A stretch of 64,000 bases of DNA from assembly GCA_018296165.2 (NCBI GenBank), contig JACKQL020000024.1, positions 1-64,000 of the forward strand, written 5' to 3'. Of this stretch, positions 1 to 10,046 are shown in pieces. The notes under the pieces were generated by a model. It did no database searches and was not told where the DNA came from. It saw only the letters and a program-made list of their open reading frames with translations. A program made the translations under genes and the position numbers. Position 1 is the first letter of the stretch. Each line of letters begins with the position of its first letter. The stretch comes from Termitomyces sp. T153. Taxonomy: Eukaryota; Basidiomycota; Agaricomycetes; Agaricales; Lyophyllaceae.

Positions 1-1310
1 TTCATCACCAGAAGGTATGTCATCTTGAGGACCTAATGGATCATCAAGAGGAGGATCCAATTGCTCTGCTGGTTGATATTCAGCAGGATCAACATATTCC
101 AATTCATCATCAGAAGGTATGTCATTCTGAACACCTAAACCATTGAAGTCCTCTTCCAGATCAGCTGCATGTTGCTCTTCCCAGCCTAGAAAGATCCTTT
201 GAGCCATGGCTGCATTCAAAGGCCTATGCTCAGGATTCAAATCTATATGCTGCTCAACTTTATTAGTCAAAGTAGCATTTAAATCTGTCTTGAACTAACC
301 TCTGGCATAAATTGCTCTTCTTCCTCTCTCTCTCTCTCCTGGCTCAGAATAGCCAATGCTTGTTGTTGCCTCTCTTGCTCTTCAGCTATAGCAATCTGTC
401 TAAGCCTTTGTTGCTTTTGTAGTACTGCTAGTGCCTCCTCTTGCTGCCTCTTCTGCTCTTCAGCCAGAGCAATATGTCTCAGCCTTTGTTGCTCTTGCAA
501 GGCTGCTAGTGCTTGCTCCTGTTGCCTCTGTTTCAGTCTTTGCTGCTCTTGAAATAGAGCTAGTGTGTTAGGGGGAGGTGGTATCATTATGGGCATAGGT
601 TCTGGTAAAGGAGCTTTTATAGCTCTTCCTTGTATAGGAGCAGGCAGAGGAGGCACCAATCTAGGTAAGGGATGTTGTAAAGGTGCATCCCATCCTTCAG
701 GCAGATGGGTTTCAGGAATAGCTTGAGCAACAGTAGGCTGATTGACTGGTCCCAGCCTGTTGACTCTTCCATATACAGGCAGAGGTGGCACCATTCTAGG
801 TAAGGCATTCTGCAAAGGAGCATCCCAATCTTCTGGCAAAACTGTTTCTGGAATGACCATAGCAGCTTGAGCAAGAGCAGACTGATTGACTCTATTGCCT
901 CTTCTCTGTATAGGAGCAGGTATAGGTGGCACCACTCTGGGAATGGGATTCTGCAAAGGACCATCCCACCCTTCAGGCAAAACAGTTTCTGGAATGACCA
1001 TAAGAAATGGATCATCAGTAGCAGCTGCCTGCCTAATAGGTCTTTCTAAAGAGCCAGAAGCAGTGGCTATAGGTCTCAAACCCCCAGTTCCCATAGATTG
1101 ATTGATACCCCCAGTTCCCATTTGAAGTGGTGGGACAACCACAGTATTGATCTGTTCCAAAGATCTATTGTTTCTGTTTGCTCGACGATCATCAGGATCT
1201 GTCATTTGTAACTGTTCAAGTCTCCTTTGATTCCTAGCTTGTTGCCTTTGGCTTTCAGGAGTAGTAGGTGGTTGCCTGAAACACCCATTGTTAAGCAATT
1301 TAATAGTCAA
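1..1310 (-). CDS. N-terminal part of a transposon-encoded protein (partial, frame-broken)
   Basis: A 343-codon open frame on the minus strand (1310 to 279, no in-frame ATG at the first codon) continues after a one-base frame change near 280-285 to the left edge, adding about 90 acidic residues. The protein starts Arg/Gln-rich, then has three imperfect repeats of about 50 residues, each with a core like IPETVLPEGWDAPLQ and PR(V/M/L)VPPLP. A long Gln/Glu/Arg coiled-coil-like stretch with two copies of LRQIAIAEEQ-type units follows, then an acidic tail. It sits just inside the 5' end of Helitron-like element 1, so I infer the poorly conserved N-terminus of its transposase. A splice acceptor near 1272 suggests an upstream exon. 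The frame break may be a short intron or decay. No catalytic domain is visible. Confidence 0.45.
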
Positions 1311-1802
1311 AAACCATTAAAATTGACTTGCATGATGAGATATTTGATGTATCAACAGCTCAATGTGATAAAGGAGTTACTAATAAGCTTGTTAGTCAAC
1401 ATCAATCAATCAATAGATGTGACGAAACATACTTTGTCGTGTGGCCTCCTTTCCACAACCTCGGAAATGCCCATTGTTTGGTCATATTGTGTCAAAAAAC
1501 GCGCGAGGCGTGAAAAACAGTGTCCACTAAATCGCGTTTGGCCTTTTTCACAGGTGTAGACTAATTGACACCTTTTACACATAGTCAAAAGATTGCATAT
1601 ATGTATTAAAGCTGTCTACTGTAATTTTTCTTCAAGAAAACATGTTCAAACGGCCAAAAACAGCCAACTTGTATCATGTTCACCTTTAAAAGGCAATTCT
1701 TATGTAAGAATTGGTCAGCATTAGTCAGGCTTACTTGAGCAGAGACCCAAAAAGGCATCCACACAGCCACTTTCCCACGTCCGTCGTCGCATAATATATA
1801 GA
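1..1802 (-). mobile_element. Helitron-like element 1, 5' part (continues past the left edge)
   Basis: Read on the minus strand, the sequence from 1802 leftward begins TCTATATATTATGCG and continues with a subterminal block containing GTGGGAAAGTGGCTG. The same start is seen in two other copies here (3894 leftward and 21831 rightward). A 5' TC end, shared subterminal sequence and a transposon-type open frame downstream fit the 5' end of a Helitron or Helitron-like rolling-circle element. The 3' end lies outside the window. The family assignment is inference: no Rep or helicase motif is inside the window. Confidence 0.55.
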
Positions 1803-1803
1803 C

Positions 1804-1841
1804 GAGCTACGCCCCGTGCCTTCAGCACGGGCCTGTAGCTC
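1804..1841 (-). repeat. 3' terminal hairpin of Helitron-like element 2
   Basis: A 38-bp near-perfect inverted repeat: GAGCTACgCCCCGTGC, a short loop of about 5 bases (CTTCA), then GCACGGGcCTGTAGCTC. The same hairpin recurs at 22985-23022, at the end of element 3. A GC-rich hairpin a few bases inside the 3' end is the usual terminator of Helitron rolling-circle transfer. Confidence 0.7.
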
Positions 1842-1850
1842 TTGCTTCAT

Positions 1851-2345
1851 CCCAGACCCAACCTCACTTCATTCAATTAGGTCCTTGATATTCTACTCAA
1901 TGCTTCATCCCAGACCCAACCTCACTTCGTTCGGTTAGGTCCTTGTATTTCAAACTCAATGCTAATTCCCAGACCCAACCTCACTTCGTTCGGTTAGGTC
2001 CTTGTATTTCAAACTCAATGCTTCATCCCAGACCCAACCTCACTTCGTTCGGTTAGGTCCTTGTATTTCAAACTCAATGCCAAGTCCCAGACCCAACCTC
2101 ACTTCGTTCGGTTAGGTCCTTGTATTTCAAACTCAATGCCAAGTCCCAGACCCAACCTCACTTCGTTTGGTTAGGTCCTTGTATTTCAAACTCAATGCCA
2201 AGTCCCAGATCCAACCTCACTTCATTTGGTTAGGTCCTTGTATTTTGAACTCAATGCTTAGTCCCAGACCCAACCTCACTATGTTTGGTTAGGTCTTTGT
2301 ATTTTGTCAACTCAATGCCAAGATCCAAACTCAACCTCAGTTTGT
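1851..2345. repeat. Minisatellite, about 9 copies of a 58-60 bp unit
   Basis: Units begin with CCCAGACCCAACC at about 1851, 1909, 1968, 2027, 2086, 2145, 2204, 2263 and 2324. The central units are almost identical and those at both ends are decayed. Each unit contains GACCCAACC and, eleven bases later, GGTTAGGTC, an inverted repeat with one mismatch, so every unit can form a small hairpin. Degenerate half-units recur at about 2530 and 3290. The array lies just inside the 3' hairpin of Helitron-like element 2, a usual place for Helitron-internal minisatellites. Confidence 0.9.
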
Positions 2346-3894
2346 CTTTTATCCCAGACCTAACCAAACAAAAGCTGACTTTGGTCTTTCTTTTTTAAAT
2401 CAATGTGTTGATAGTCCTGTCATTGTCAATATTAGTAAACATAAGTCTTTACTATGATTTCAATTATATTTCACTCAATCAAATGAACTTTCCTTTATAA
2501 GTATTCCATTATTTTTAACATAATGCTGAAATCCAGACCAAACCTCACTTTGCTTGGTTAGATTTTCAATATTCCAACTCTTGCAAGTGATTAACATTAA
2601 TAGATCATCTATAATATACTTGAACATTTAGAATTATTGATCAATCAAAGTCTCCTCCACCTTCTATACCCTTATTACTCATGCACTTTGAAGAGCATGT
2701 TAGACAATTTTTGGACACCAAAATATACTAAAGAGAAACAAATTAGGGAAAGCAGTCTGAGTAATGAGATATCTACAATCTCATTATTGGTATCACTAAA
2801 TGATACTAATACTTAGCAATCAGACCTTTGACATCACTCATCTGTTGTCTTCAACTTGATATATCTGACTATACAATTATCTAATCACAAACCATACACC
2901 TTCAAATCAGAAATCCTGTGGATCCTCAGAAACAGGACCTAGCCTACAGCTATTAGTAGTGACCAAAAAACCTCCTGTTCCTTAACAGAGGACCATCAAC
3001 TTTGCACATTCTATATTAATACTGCCTTCTGAAACTTTTTCCATCTCAAAGTAATCTTCAATGCTCTCTTCACTAATAGTAGCATACTAAATTAAATCCA
3101 CCATCCTTTTTCAGGGCTGTCATAATGTAGTCAAATATCTATTGAGAGCAGGAAAAGTTGGAGATGATCAGGAGTAAGTTGACTCTAAGACATAAGGAAC
3201 TGATTACTGTAAAATTATAAGAATTCACACTTTCAAGTCTGAACCATACACCTTGAAATCAGAAAGCCAGCAAACAGCTATCAGCACAGTCCAAGTATAG
3301 CTTCACTTTGTTTGGTCAAGGATTTGAATTTACAATTCAATGTTGGTACTACCTAACATCACAGAATACACATTCCAAGTTAGGGGATATCACCAATCAA
3401 ATTCATGTCAGATTTATAGTCAAAACATACTGTATGTCATAAACCTCTCAAAGTCCCTCAAGAACCATAGTTGCCTAGAGATATACACTGGGCAACTATT
3501 CTCCTTTCCAAAGAATAAGTAGAAGCCTTTAAGAGTTAAAGAAACATTTTATACCACTTCTTTAGCCATTTTTGATCATGAATTTCATTGTTCTGAACTT
3601 TCTTTCTTTCCCAAAGAACAGCCAGAAGTGTTGCTTGAAGAGGTACATCAAAAGACAGTACATTTCACATAAGTCATGCCTGAAAAAGGCTAAAAATTGC
3701 CTGAAATATCAATCTTAAGGCTTGAAGAAACAATAGATTCATGCTATCAACCAAAGCTGTCTGTTTTTCCCTATTCAAAGTGCGAAAAACAGCCAAGTTA
3801 CCCAAAAAGGAAGGTTCTTGGTCAGCCTTACTAAGCAGAAAAGTCGTCGCATAGGCGCAGCCACATTCCCACGGGTCGTCCCATATATTATAGA

Positions 3895-4238
3895 TCCCTA
3901 GTTTTGCTCAACTTCCAATTTCTCTTAGCATGTAAATAGAAATGGACTAACAAAACATACTAGAGAAACATCGAGGATTGTCGCTCCATCCGAGGCTGCC
4001 AGAGCCTGTGTGGTAGGCATAAGTACCTAACTAAGTGTTTAGTACCCAGGTGATTCAGTTCAAAGTTTCTCAAGACTTGGTCAAAACACTCTACTATGTG
4101 CGTGTCATGATGTCCATTCTGGATAGGAGAGCTTGACGTTTACTATTTCCAATGTCAATGTATGTACATTCTATCGTACATTCGTCGTAATTTGTGGCTA
4201 TTGTAGTGAGTGTGGTATGGGAACCATGAGGTCGTTGC
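3895..4238. other. Intergenic, 3' flank of the AMMECR1 gene
   Basis: No credible coding frame. The sequence right of the element end returns to ordinary base composition with CpG present. It probably holds the 3' untranslated region of the minus-strand gene that ends at 4239. Confidence 0.5.
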
Positions 4239-5086
4239 TTATGAATGGGATTTGCGCCATTGGACATACTCATCCCAACCCACGGTGCAAGTTTTGCTCT
4301 GGTACCTGCGCAATTTGATACTGCGCCGGAGGTCTTCCGTGATACGACCAGTCCAGCCTGCCTTGTTGATTGCACTATCAATGGCCTCAATCTTATCCCA
4401 ACCCTGTTCTGGGATAACATCGGGTAGATAAGTCGCAGAAAAATTCTGTTTGTGCATCAAACGGGGAAGATAGGGTGACGAGGACAACGGGGATGGCGCC
4501 TCAGAGGTACTGTTACTAGGTAGCAGCGATGGATGAGGAAAGGTGATTTGGATGCCATGGACACCGATTGTCCAATCTAGGTAGGTTGAGGCATCTTCAA
4601 AGTCGGTAAGAAGAGAGACGCTAAAGTCCCAAAAGATTGAGGCGTAGGAAAGATGAACTCGAATCGGAAAGTAAAGACTAACGTACCAGCATTCCAATGA
4701 TTCCAGTTCGGACTTGTCAATCTTCCTGAAACGCGAGTCTTTAAATGCGCTGATGAGGGCGTACTCGGCAACGCCGTCCCACAGTGGGAGCGCCTCGAAG
4801 CTTCCGATGCAGCCTCTCAGCCGCGGTGTGCGCCCCGAGCGCGATGAACGAGTGTTCCATGTAACGAATAGTGGGCTTGCGCATATGAATTGAGACAAGG
4901 AAGAGGATATCACAAGACAGGGGCTTACTATTTCTCATTAGAGAATTCGGGGTCTATCGGCTGGACTTTAGTGAGAGCACAGTAGAGGGCATCGAAAGCA
5001 TGAAAGCAGTGCTCTGGGAGACAGACATTCGATCCCGACTCCGGAGTGATTCTGCCTGCAGCAGGATCGGAGGGGAGAAGGGACAT
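4239..5086 (-). CDS. AMMECR1 domain protein
   Basis: Three exons, 5086-4929, 4875-4687 and 4620-4239, give 242 residues, the usual length for this conserved eukaryotic family. The first exon carries PEHCFHAFDALY and runs into YPLFVTWN across a 53-bp intron. The second holds the hallmark RGCIGSFEALPL followed by EYALISAFKDSRF. The second intron (66 bp) is a multiple of three and open, so an unspliced frame would insert 22 spurious residues in the middle of LEC-CVSLLTDFE. The third exon has DWTIGVHGI, ATYLPDVIPEQGWDK and a C-terminus ending in WRKSHS. The start ATG at 5086 begins MSLLPSD in frame with the domain. The molecular role of AMMECR1 proteins is unsettled; the fold suggests nucleic acid or ligand binding. 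Confidence 0.92.
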
Positions 5087-5953
5087 GGGGGTGAGAGCGT
5101 AAATTGACCAGATCGCACCACGACCTCTTTCATGTGGCTGCCGTCAGTCACTGGTTAATCTGATATGATGCCCAAGCACGATATCTGAGTTTCCCCTTTC
5201 AGTCGGCGCAAGCTTCTCAGGTAACAGCCGATCCTAGATGAAGGAGAATACGTATGATAGTACGAATTATCTGATCCTTTCACGTTCTCGGACGATTTGC
5301 AGTCAAGGTTTATTGTAGTACGCAAGAAAGTAATAATAGGTAGCTCGCGAAAGAAAAGAATGTGCTGCAATGAATAGCCGACATTTCACCAAGCATCGAC
5401 ATTATGAAAATGAAAAGAAACATGAAGGTACATCAGAACGCCACGGTTCAATGATCTATTTGTTCTTGAGTCGTCTTTTGGCAACAGGGCGTGCAGCTGC
5501 CTGAAAAGTGACTGCAGCAACCTTACAAGAGCGACCTCTTTTGAAATGTCCGAGTCTCCTCACGCAGATGACGACAAACTTTTAAATTTTCTGGATGACG
5601 TGAACTCTGTGCTACTAAGTGCTACTAAGTGGTAGAAGAGGGATGTCTGGAGATGGTTCTGGCAAAGACCTCTTGGGAACTGTCGCGTTCTTGCGTTGAG
5701 TCGTCTCAAGGCTTGACAGCGTCGATCTAATTAATGGCCAGTGATTTTCAATTACGAAATCTTCTTTTTTAGAGCACTAGCCTCCTCGAGCTAGCAGTTA
5801 TTGGGGGCCGCTGAACAGTTCGCGGCAGCGAGTATGACAGCTCAATAGTTCGGGAGCATAGTGACAGGTCCTTGGAAGGCGTGGTCAAAGGTGCCAGCAA
5901 ATCGATACTATTCAGAGAAAGAACTTCAATGGCATGGATGCAAATGAAGAATG
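5087..5953. other. No recognised gene; promoter side of AMMECR1
   Basis: About 870 bp without a convincing gene. On the minus strand a short frame ends at 5462 with a basic tail (ARPVAKRRLKNK). It could be the last exon of an unrecognised gene or chance. Nothing else stands out. Confidence 0.35.
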
Positions 5954-6150
5954 TTAAATTGAGAAGGCGATAGCAACTACAGACATATTATCGCGACCAG
6001 GATAAGTTTGTCGTAAGAAAGATGATGAAAGTGGCTTTATGGCAACATTCAAGTGGAGAAGTTCTTGATGGAGACCGTCGAGGCAACACTTCGATAGTAT
6101 CCGTACACAGCGTATGTGAATCAGAGCTGTAGTCTGCCGTTTTCCATCAT
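5954..6150 (-). pseudogene. Possible PP2C-type phosphatase C-terminal fragment
   Basis: A minus-strand open stretch of about 65 codons ends at 5954 with PGRDNMSVVAIAFSI. This resembles the last strand of PP2C metal-dependent phosphatases, where a conserved D-N precedes a hydrophobic strand (typically DNMSVVV). No other PP2C motif (DGHGG, DGVWD) is found between here and the Rab gene at 6698. If the match is real, it is a remnant or the last exon of a gene whose other exons I cannot place. Low confidence. Confidence 0.2.
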
Positions 6151-6380
6151 CTCACCGGCCTATCGTGCCCAAACAAGCGGATTTTGACCCTACAATGACG
6201 AGATTGGTGGGGGGGCATGTTATGTAGAGTTCCCATGAGCATGGAGAATGATACATATGTATGTAACTTATAGAGCGTGTAGTAGATATACGATAGATAC
6301 GAATCAAAACGGTGGATGGTATAGACGCAAGGCAAGGGGTTTGGTTCTTGGTGATGTTGGTTCGTTGCTTGGATGGGTAA

Positions 6381-6422
6381 ATGTGGGGTTGAATGTGGGG
6401 TCGAATGTGGGGTTGAATGTGA
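6381..6422. repeat. 12-bp tandem repeat (ATGTGGGGTTGA type)
   Basis: Three and a half copies of a 12-bp unit ATGTGGGGTTGA with single substitutions, in the 3' flank of the Rab-like gene. No function is apparent. Confidence 0.85.
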
Positions 6423-6697
6423 GGCAAAGTACCAGTGTAGATCGGGTCATGACGTGTAGAAATAATGAGAATGTATATAAACATGGGGTAGCGAAGGGGA
6501 ATTGAATGGAGATGGAGAATATGATGCTGTGATCAGGAAACCGGGAATGTCGGAGTAGTGACAATAGAATCGAGGACAAGATTGCAAGAATGAAGGCACG
6601 GCAGAGGTGGAGTAAGAGCAGGCGAACCGAAGAAATGGTATCACGGGAAGGTACATGGCAGGGTTGATACACGAGGAGCGGCCGGCGGCCCACACAA

Positions 6698-8097
6698 TTA
6701 ACAGCAGCTCCAGCTACCTGAGGATTTCGCTGCTTTCACTCGCGCTTCCTCTTCATCAGCCTGGGCTGCCCAAACGGGCGAGCTGACGTCTGATAAAAGC
6801 ACACTATCCCGTTTTCTCAAGTCGTTTTCCTTTTCGATGAGATCTTTCTTGAGAATGATTGCTGAAATAAGATGGTCAAAAAGGTCTTTAATGCCTGAAA
6901 AAGATCGATTTGAGTGAGAAAGAAAAGGAAAAGACCGAAGACGTACCCGTATCATCTTTGGCTGACACTTCGAACAATTCCATGCCCTTACTAAGGCCCC
7001 ACTCTTGCTCCTCGGACTCAAAAACAAGCGCATGCTCATCATCTTCGTTGATGCTGTTGCTGCTCGTCTCACCACTATCCGGCCAGCTACCCCCACTCGA
7101 GGGCTGAAATAAGGAAAAACGAGAACTCTGAGATGTGCATGTGCGAGAAGTCGCCAAAGAGTTGGTCCGGGTAATACCACTGCTACCGCTACTGCCACCG
7201 CCTGTTCTCGGGCGTGTCTGTGCTACTGTCTTCGGCCGCTGGTAACCAGAAGAGCGGTTCGAGGGAAGATCAAGGTAGGCGGGAGTTTCTAGGCAGATGG
7301 GAGTAGGCGCTACGGGCGGCGAGCGCAAGCCGGGAAAAGAGGTGAACCGTGGACGGATATAAGATAAAGTGGAAGGAGGCGGAGGTGGTGGCGGTGCCGG
7401 AGGCTTGGGTGGAGGGAACCAATTGTGTAAGGAGAGACGAGCGAGATCGGGGGTTACGGCACGATTGCGGTAGAGATCCGCCTTGGAGCCGACAATGTAT
7501 ATGATGAGTTCGGGTGGGCAGTTCTTCTTGAGTTCTAGAGGTGAATCAGAAAGTGTAAATGTACGAAAGGGGCATTCCGGCATACCCTCAAGCCAGCCAC
7601 GGATGTCATTAAACGTTGATGCGTTGGTGATGTCGTACAAGAGTAGAGCCGCATTCGCGCCTAAGAAAAGCTTGAGAATTTTATGCATGAGCTGGCTGAA
7701 TGGGCTTTAACTGACCTCGATAATACATAGGTGCCTAACGAAAGACCCTGGATTAAGACTGGGTGTTCACAGAATTAGACAGGAGAAACACACCATGCTC
7801 CTAAAGCGCTCCTGGCCAGCAGTATCCCAGAGCTGGAGGCGGACCTTGAGACCATTGACATAGACTTTCTTCGTTACAAAAAAGGCCCCACTCGTCGACG
7901 TTGTGTTCTTGGGGTCGAACTTGTTTTGAGTGTACCGCTGGAGGAGACTGGTCTTGCCGACGCCTGCATGGGATTGAGTGGGTGGCTTTGGAGACAACGA
8001 AAGACACACCTGAGTTGCCCATTATGACAATCTTGCTGTCGATGCCATCGTCGTATCTCGACCTGTGGTAGGGGTCGATGCGGGAGTACTCGCCCAT
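6698..8097 (-). CDS. Rab-family small GTPase with a large insertion
   Basis: Five exons (8097-8010, 7963-7794, 7734-7716, 7660-6947, 6894-6698) give 395 residues, nearly twice a normal Rab. Motifs in order: P-loop GNSGVGKTS (27-35), switch [14 protein letters not shown], then a 19-nt micro-exon encoding APMYYRG. G4 reads GSKADL, so the usual Asn of NKxD is Ser. G5 is EVSAKDD. The C-terminus is SGSWSCC, a double-cysteine geranylgeranylation end, so the mature protein is membrane-bound. Between G4 and G5 sit about 150 extra residues, rich in Pro (a run of at least seven) and Ser, probably disordered. The exact Rab subfamily is not clear. 8097 is the only in-frame ATG; the frame upstream opens at a TTG. 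Confidence 0.88.
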
Positions 8098-8366
8098 GTC
8101 TGGGGCGAGCAGGGCCTCCTCGCAGTGGGTTACGGGGAAGGGTATGGTGGGCAGAGAGGAATGGGCCCAAGGGCCACGAGGGCGGGGAGGAGAGGAAGGA
8201 GACGAGCAGAACAAGTTGACTTCGGCAATTATAATTCAGCCCCTGGCGCAGATACGCTGGCCACGTGCCACACTGGCCATATCAGATCTCCAGATGCAGA
8301 ACATGGCATGCAGTGTATTTTCGAGCATAAATGGGCATGTCATAATGAGTACATAGACTACTCTAT

Positions 8367-9071
8367 TCAGTCGGTGTGCGCCGCAACTACAGGGAACTCG
8401 AACACAACGTCCTTCCCTGTCAGGCGACGGTACACAGACGAGAATGAATCCAACTTGTACTCAAGCGATGTCGCATCCTTCGAGTCAAGGAAGCTATGCA
8501 ACTATAAGTCATGTCACCTGCCACAGTAATTCATCGCAACGTACACTTTGAGGAGCTTCGAGCCATCTACGGCCACACGAGTCCGCTTGCCAACAATCTC
8601 AGTGGGGAACACAAGATCCTCCAAGATCTTCTCGTGCACACTTGTCAGAGTCCTGGTGCGAGGCCTCTTTTGGCCAACGCGCGAGGAACGGGTGGGTTTG
8701 CGGAGCATCCGGCGCTGGGCAACGAAGACGACATGGCGATCCGAGAACTTCTTCTCCAGCTCCCGAGTAAGGCTAGACATATATGGGTTTCTTGCATACT
8801 CGCGACAAGATGAGAATCCTCAGACGCACCGTTGCTGCACCTTGCGGAAGGCCTTCAACTGAGGAACCGGAACGAAGACAACAATGGCCTTTTTGCCGCC
8901 GCGAACATCAACCTCACGGGCTGCAGAAATTTGCAAAGGACGGAGCTCGTTTTTAAGTTCGGGTACATTGTTTTCGAGGTCGATCAGTGCCTGCGCGACG
9001 TTGGTCTCCGTCTCATCTGGCGAGGTGGTGGGCGCGTTGGCGGAACGAAGAATTTTATGGTGAACGGACAT
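8367..9071 (-). CDS. 40S ribosomal protein S7 (eS7)
   Basis: Exons 9071-8830, 8772-8545 and 8493-8367 (introns 57 and 51 bp) give 198 residues, the family length. Recognisable blocks are VAQALIDLE near the N-terminus, [15 protein letters not shown] at the first junction, [16 protein letters not shown], and the C-terminal [19 protein letters not shown] with FEFPV. It is a structural protein of the small cytoplasmic ribosomal subunit and acts in 18S rRNA maturation. An in-frame ATG at 9110 would add 13 residues, but the family start MSVHHKI fits 9071. The last exon is only recognised after splicing. Confidence 0.95.
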
Positions 9072-10046
9072 CTTGATGAGGGCCCTAGAAAGTGCCTCCT
9101 TTGTCAACATCTGAAGTCAAACTTGTGCATCCACCCCTTCCCGCCACCCTTTTGCTCCAGCATTTCGTCTGCCCATCGATACAACCTCTGGAAATCATCC
9201 TAGCTGCTGAATAACGAGATATGCACTCACCAGACCTTTTGACGACGGCGGGATGGATACTTGCTTGCTGTCCAGGGAGCGTTTTGCAACCACAACAACA
9301 ACAAACTCCATCTCCATTCTGGTTTCCTTTTTTGGAAGCCCCTATTTCAAGTCTGATATATTTCCTCTGGGAACAGTAAGTCTTATCAAAATAGTGCGGT
9401 AGATCCAACGGACCAGACCGATCCGGTGAGCACTTAGAAGTATGCCATATTATCGGAAAGTTTTCCGTGTGAATTGTCCATCACACAAGATGAATTAGGT
9501 CTATCTACCACGAAGGCTTGGTAATTTCTGCATCCTCTTACCACAAGACTTGGCGTTTTATGGACCTTTTCCTTTTCGGCCCGACAAGGTCACTAACTAC
9601 CGTTGATGTCCGTTCTTTCCGCAATAGACCCCACCAGGACCCACACAATCATGGATAACTTGGCGTATCTATCAATGGATTCTAGTGAAACGGTGGAACA
9701 TGGCCAGTTTGTGTACACTATGTTTCGCAGATGATAATGTGGGATTTCATAACAATTTAATTTCGGTATTGTGATATCCGTCTGGAGAGCTGTCGAGCTG
9801 CCCGCCTGAGAATATTTCATCCCATTAACTCAGTGGCGTCCCGGTCGGACTATAAATGAATACCTGCTGACTCTTGAAGATTGCGAGCCTCTCTCAAAAT
9901 AAATGATAAGGTTCTGATACTGACAATTTATAGATACTGCGGAAGTCCTGTATCGCTCTAGGCACCCTAGTAGATGTCACTTGACTGAGCTCCTTTTTTT
10001 TTAGTCTGCTTTTTCCGCGACGCTTTGTGACCAGAAGGGCCCACTG
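9072..10046. other. Intergenic, eS7 promoter and Cns1 3' flank
   Basis: No convincing gene in about 970 bp. The half next to 9072 includes a CT-rich, CAACAACAA-containing leader for the minus-strand eS7 gene. The half next to 10046 holds the 3' untranslated region of the Cns1 gene, with a run of T at about 9992-10000. Confidence 0.5.

Larger units (their letters stand above)
1803..3894 (-). mobile_element. Helitron-like element 2, non-autonomous, complete
   Basis: On the minus strand the element starts at 3894 with TCTATAATATATGGG, preceded by A. It ends at 1803 with a strong hairpin followed by CTCG and then T. A|TC...CTCG|T matches the A-T target habit of Helitrons, although the last four bases are CTCG and not the usual CTRR. 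It carries no coding frame of note. Its body (about 2900-3400) is an inverted diverged copy of 22300-22750 in element 3. It contains a minisatellite near its 3' end. Between about 2400 and 3780 I could find no CpG dinucleotide, so it looks old and methylation-mutated. Its 3' T is also the first base of element 1, so the two are exactly head to tail. Confidence 0.65.

Noticed and set aside
617..1015. 132-codon minus-strand frame and several plus-strand frames over the Gln-rich transposon ORF.
   Set aside because: They overlap the 279-1310 frame in other phases and owe their length to its repetitive composition.
1851..2345. Regular 59-bp repeats resembling a CRISPR array.
   Set aside because: Eukaryotic context; there are no unique spacers. 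The whole 59-bp unit is repeated, so it is a minisatellite.
8098..8214. Extended N-terminus of the Rab-like protein from 8214.
   Set aside because: The codon at 8214 is TTG, and the extra 39 residues do not match any Rab N-terminus.
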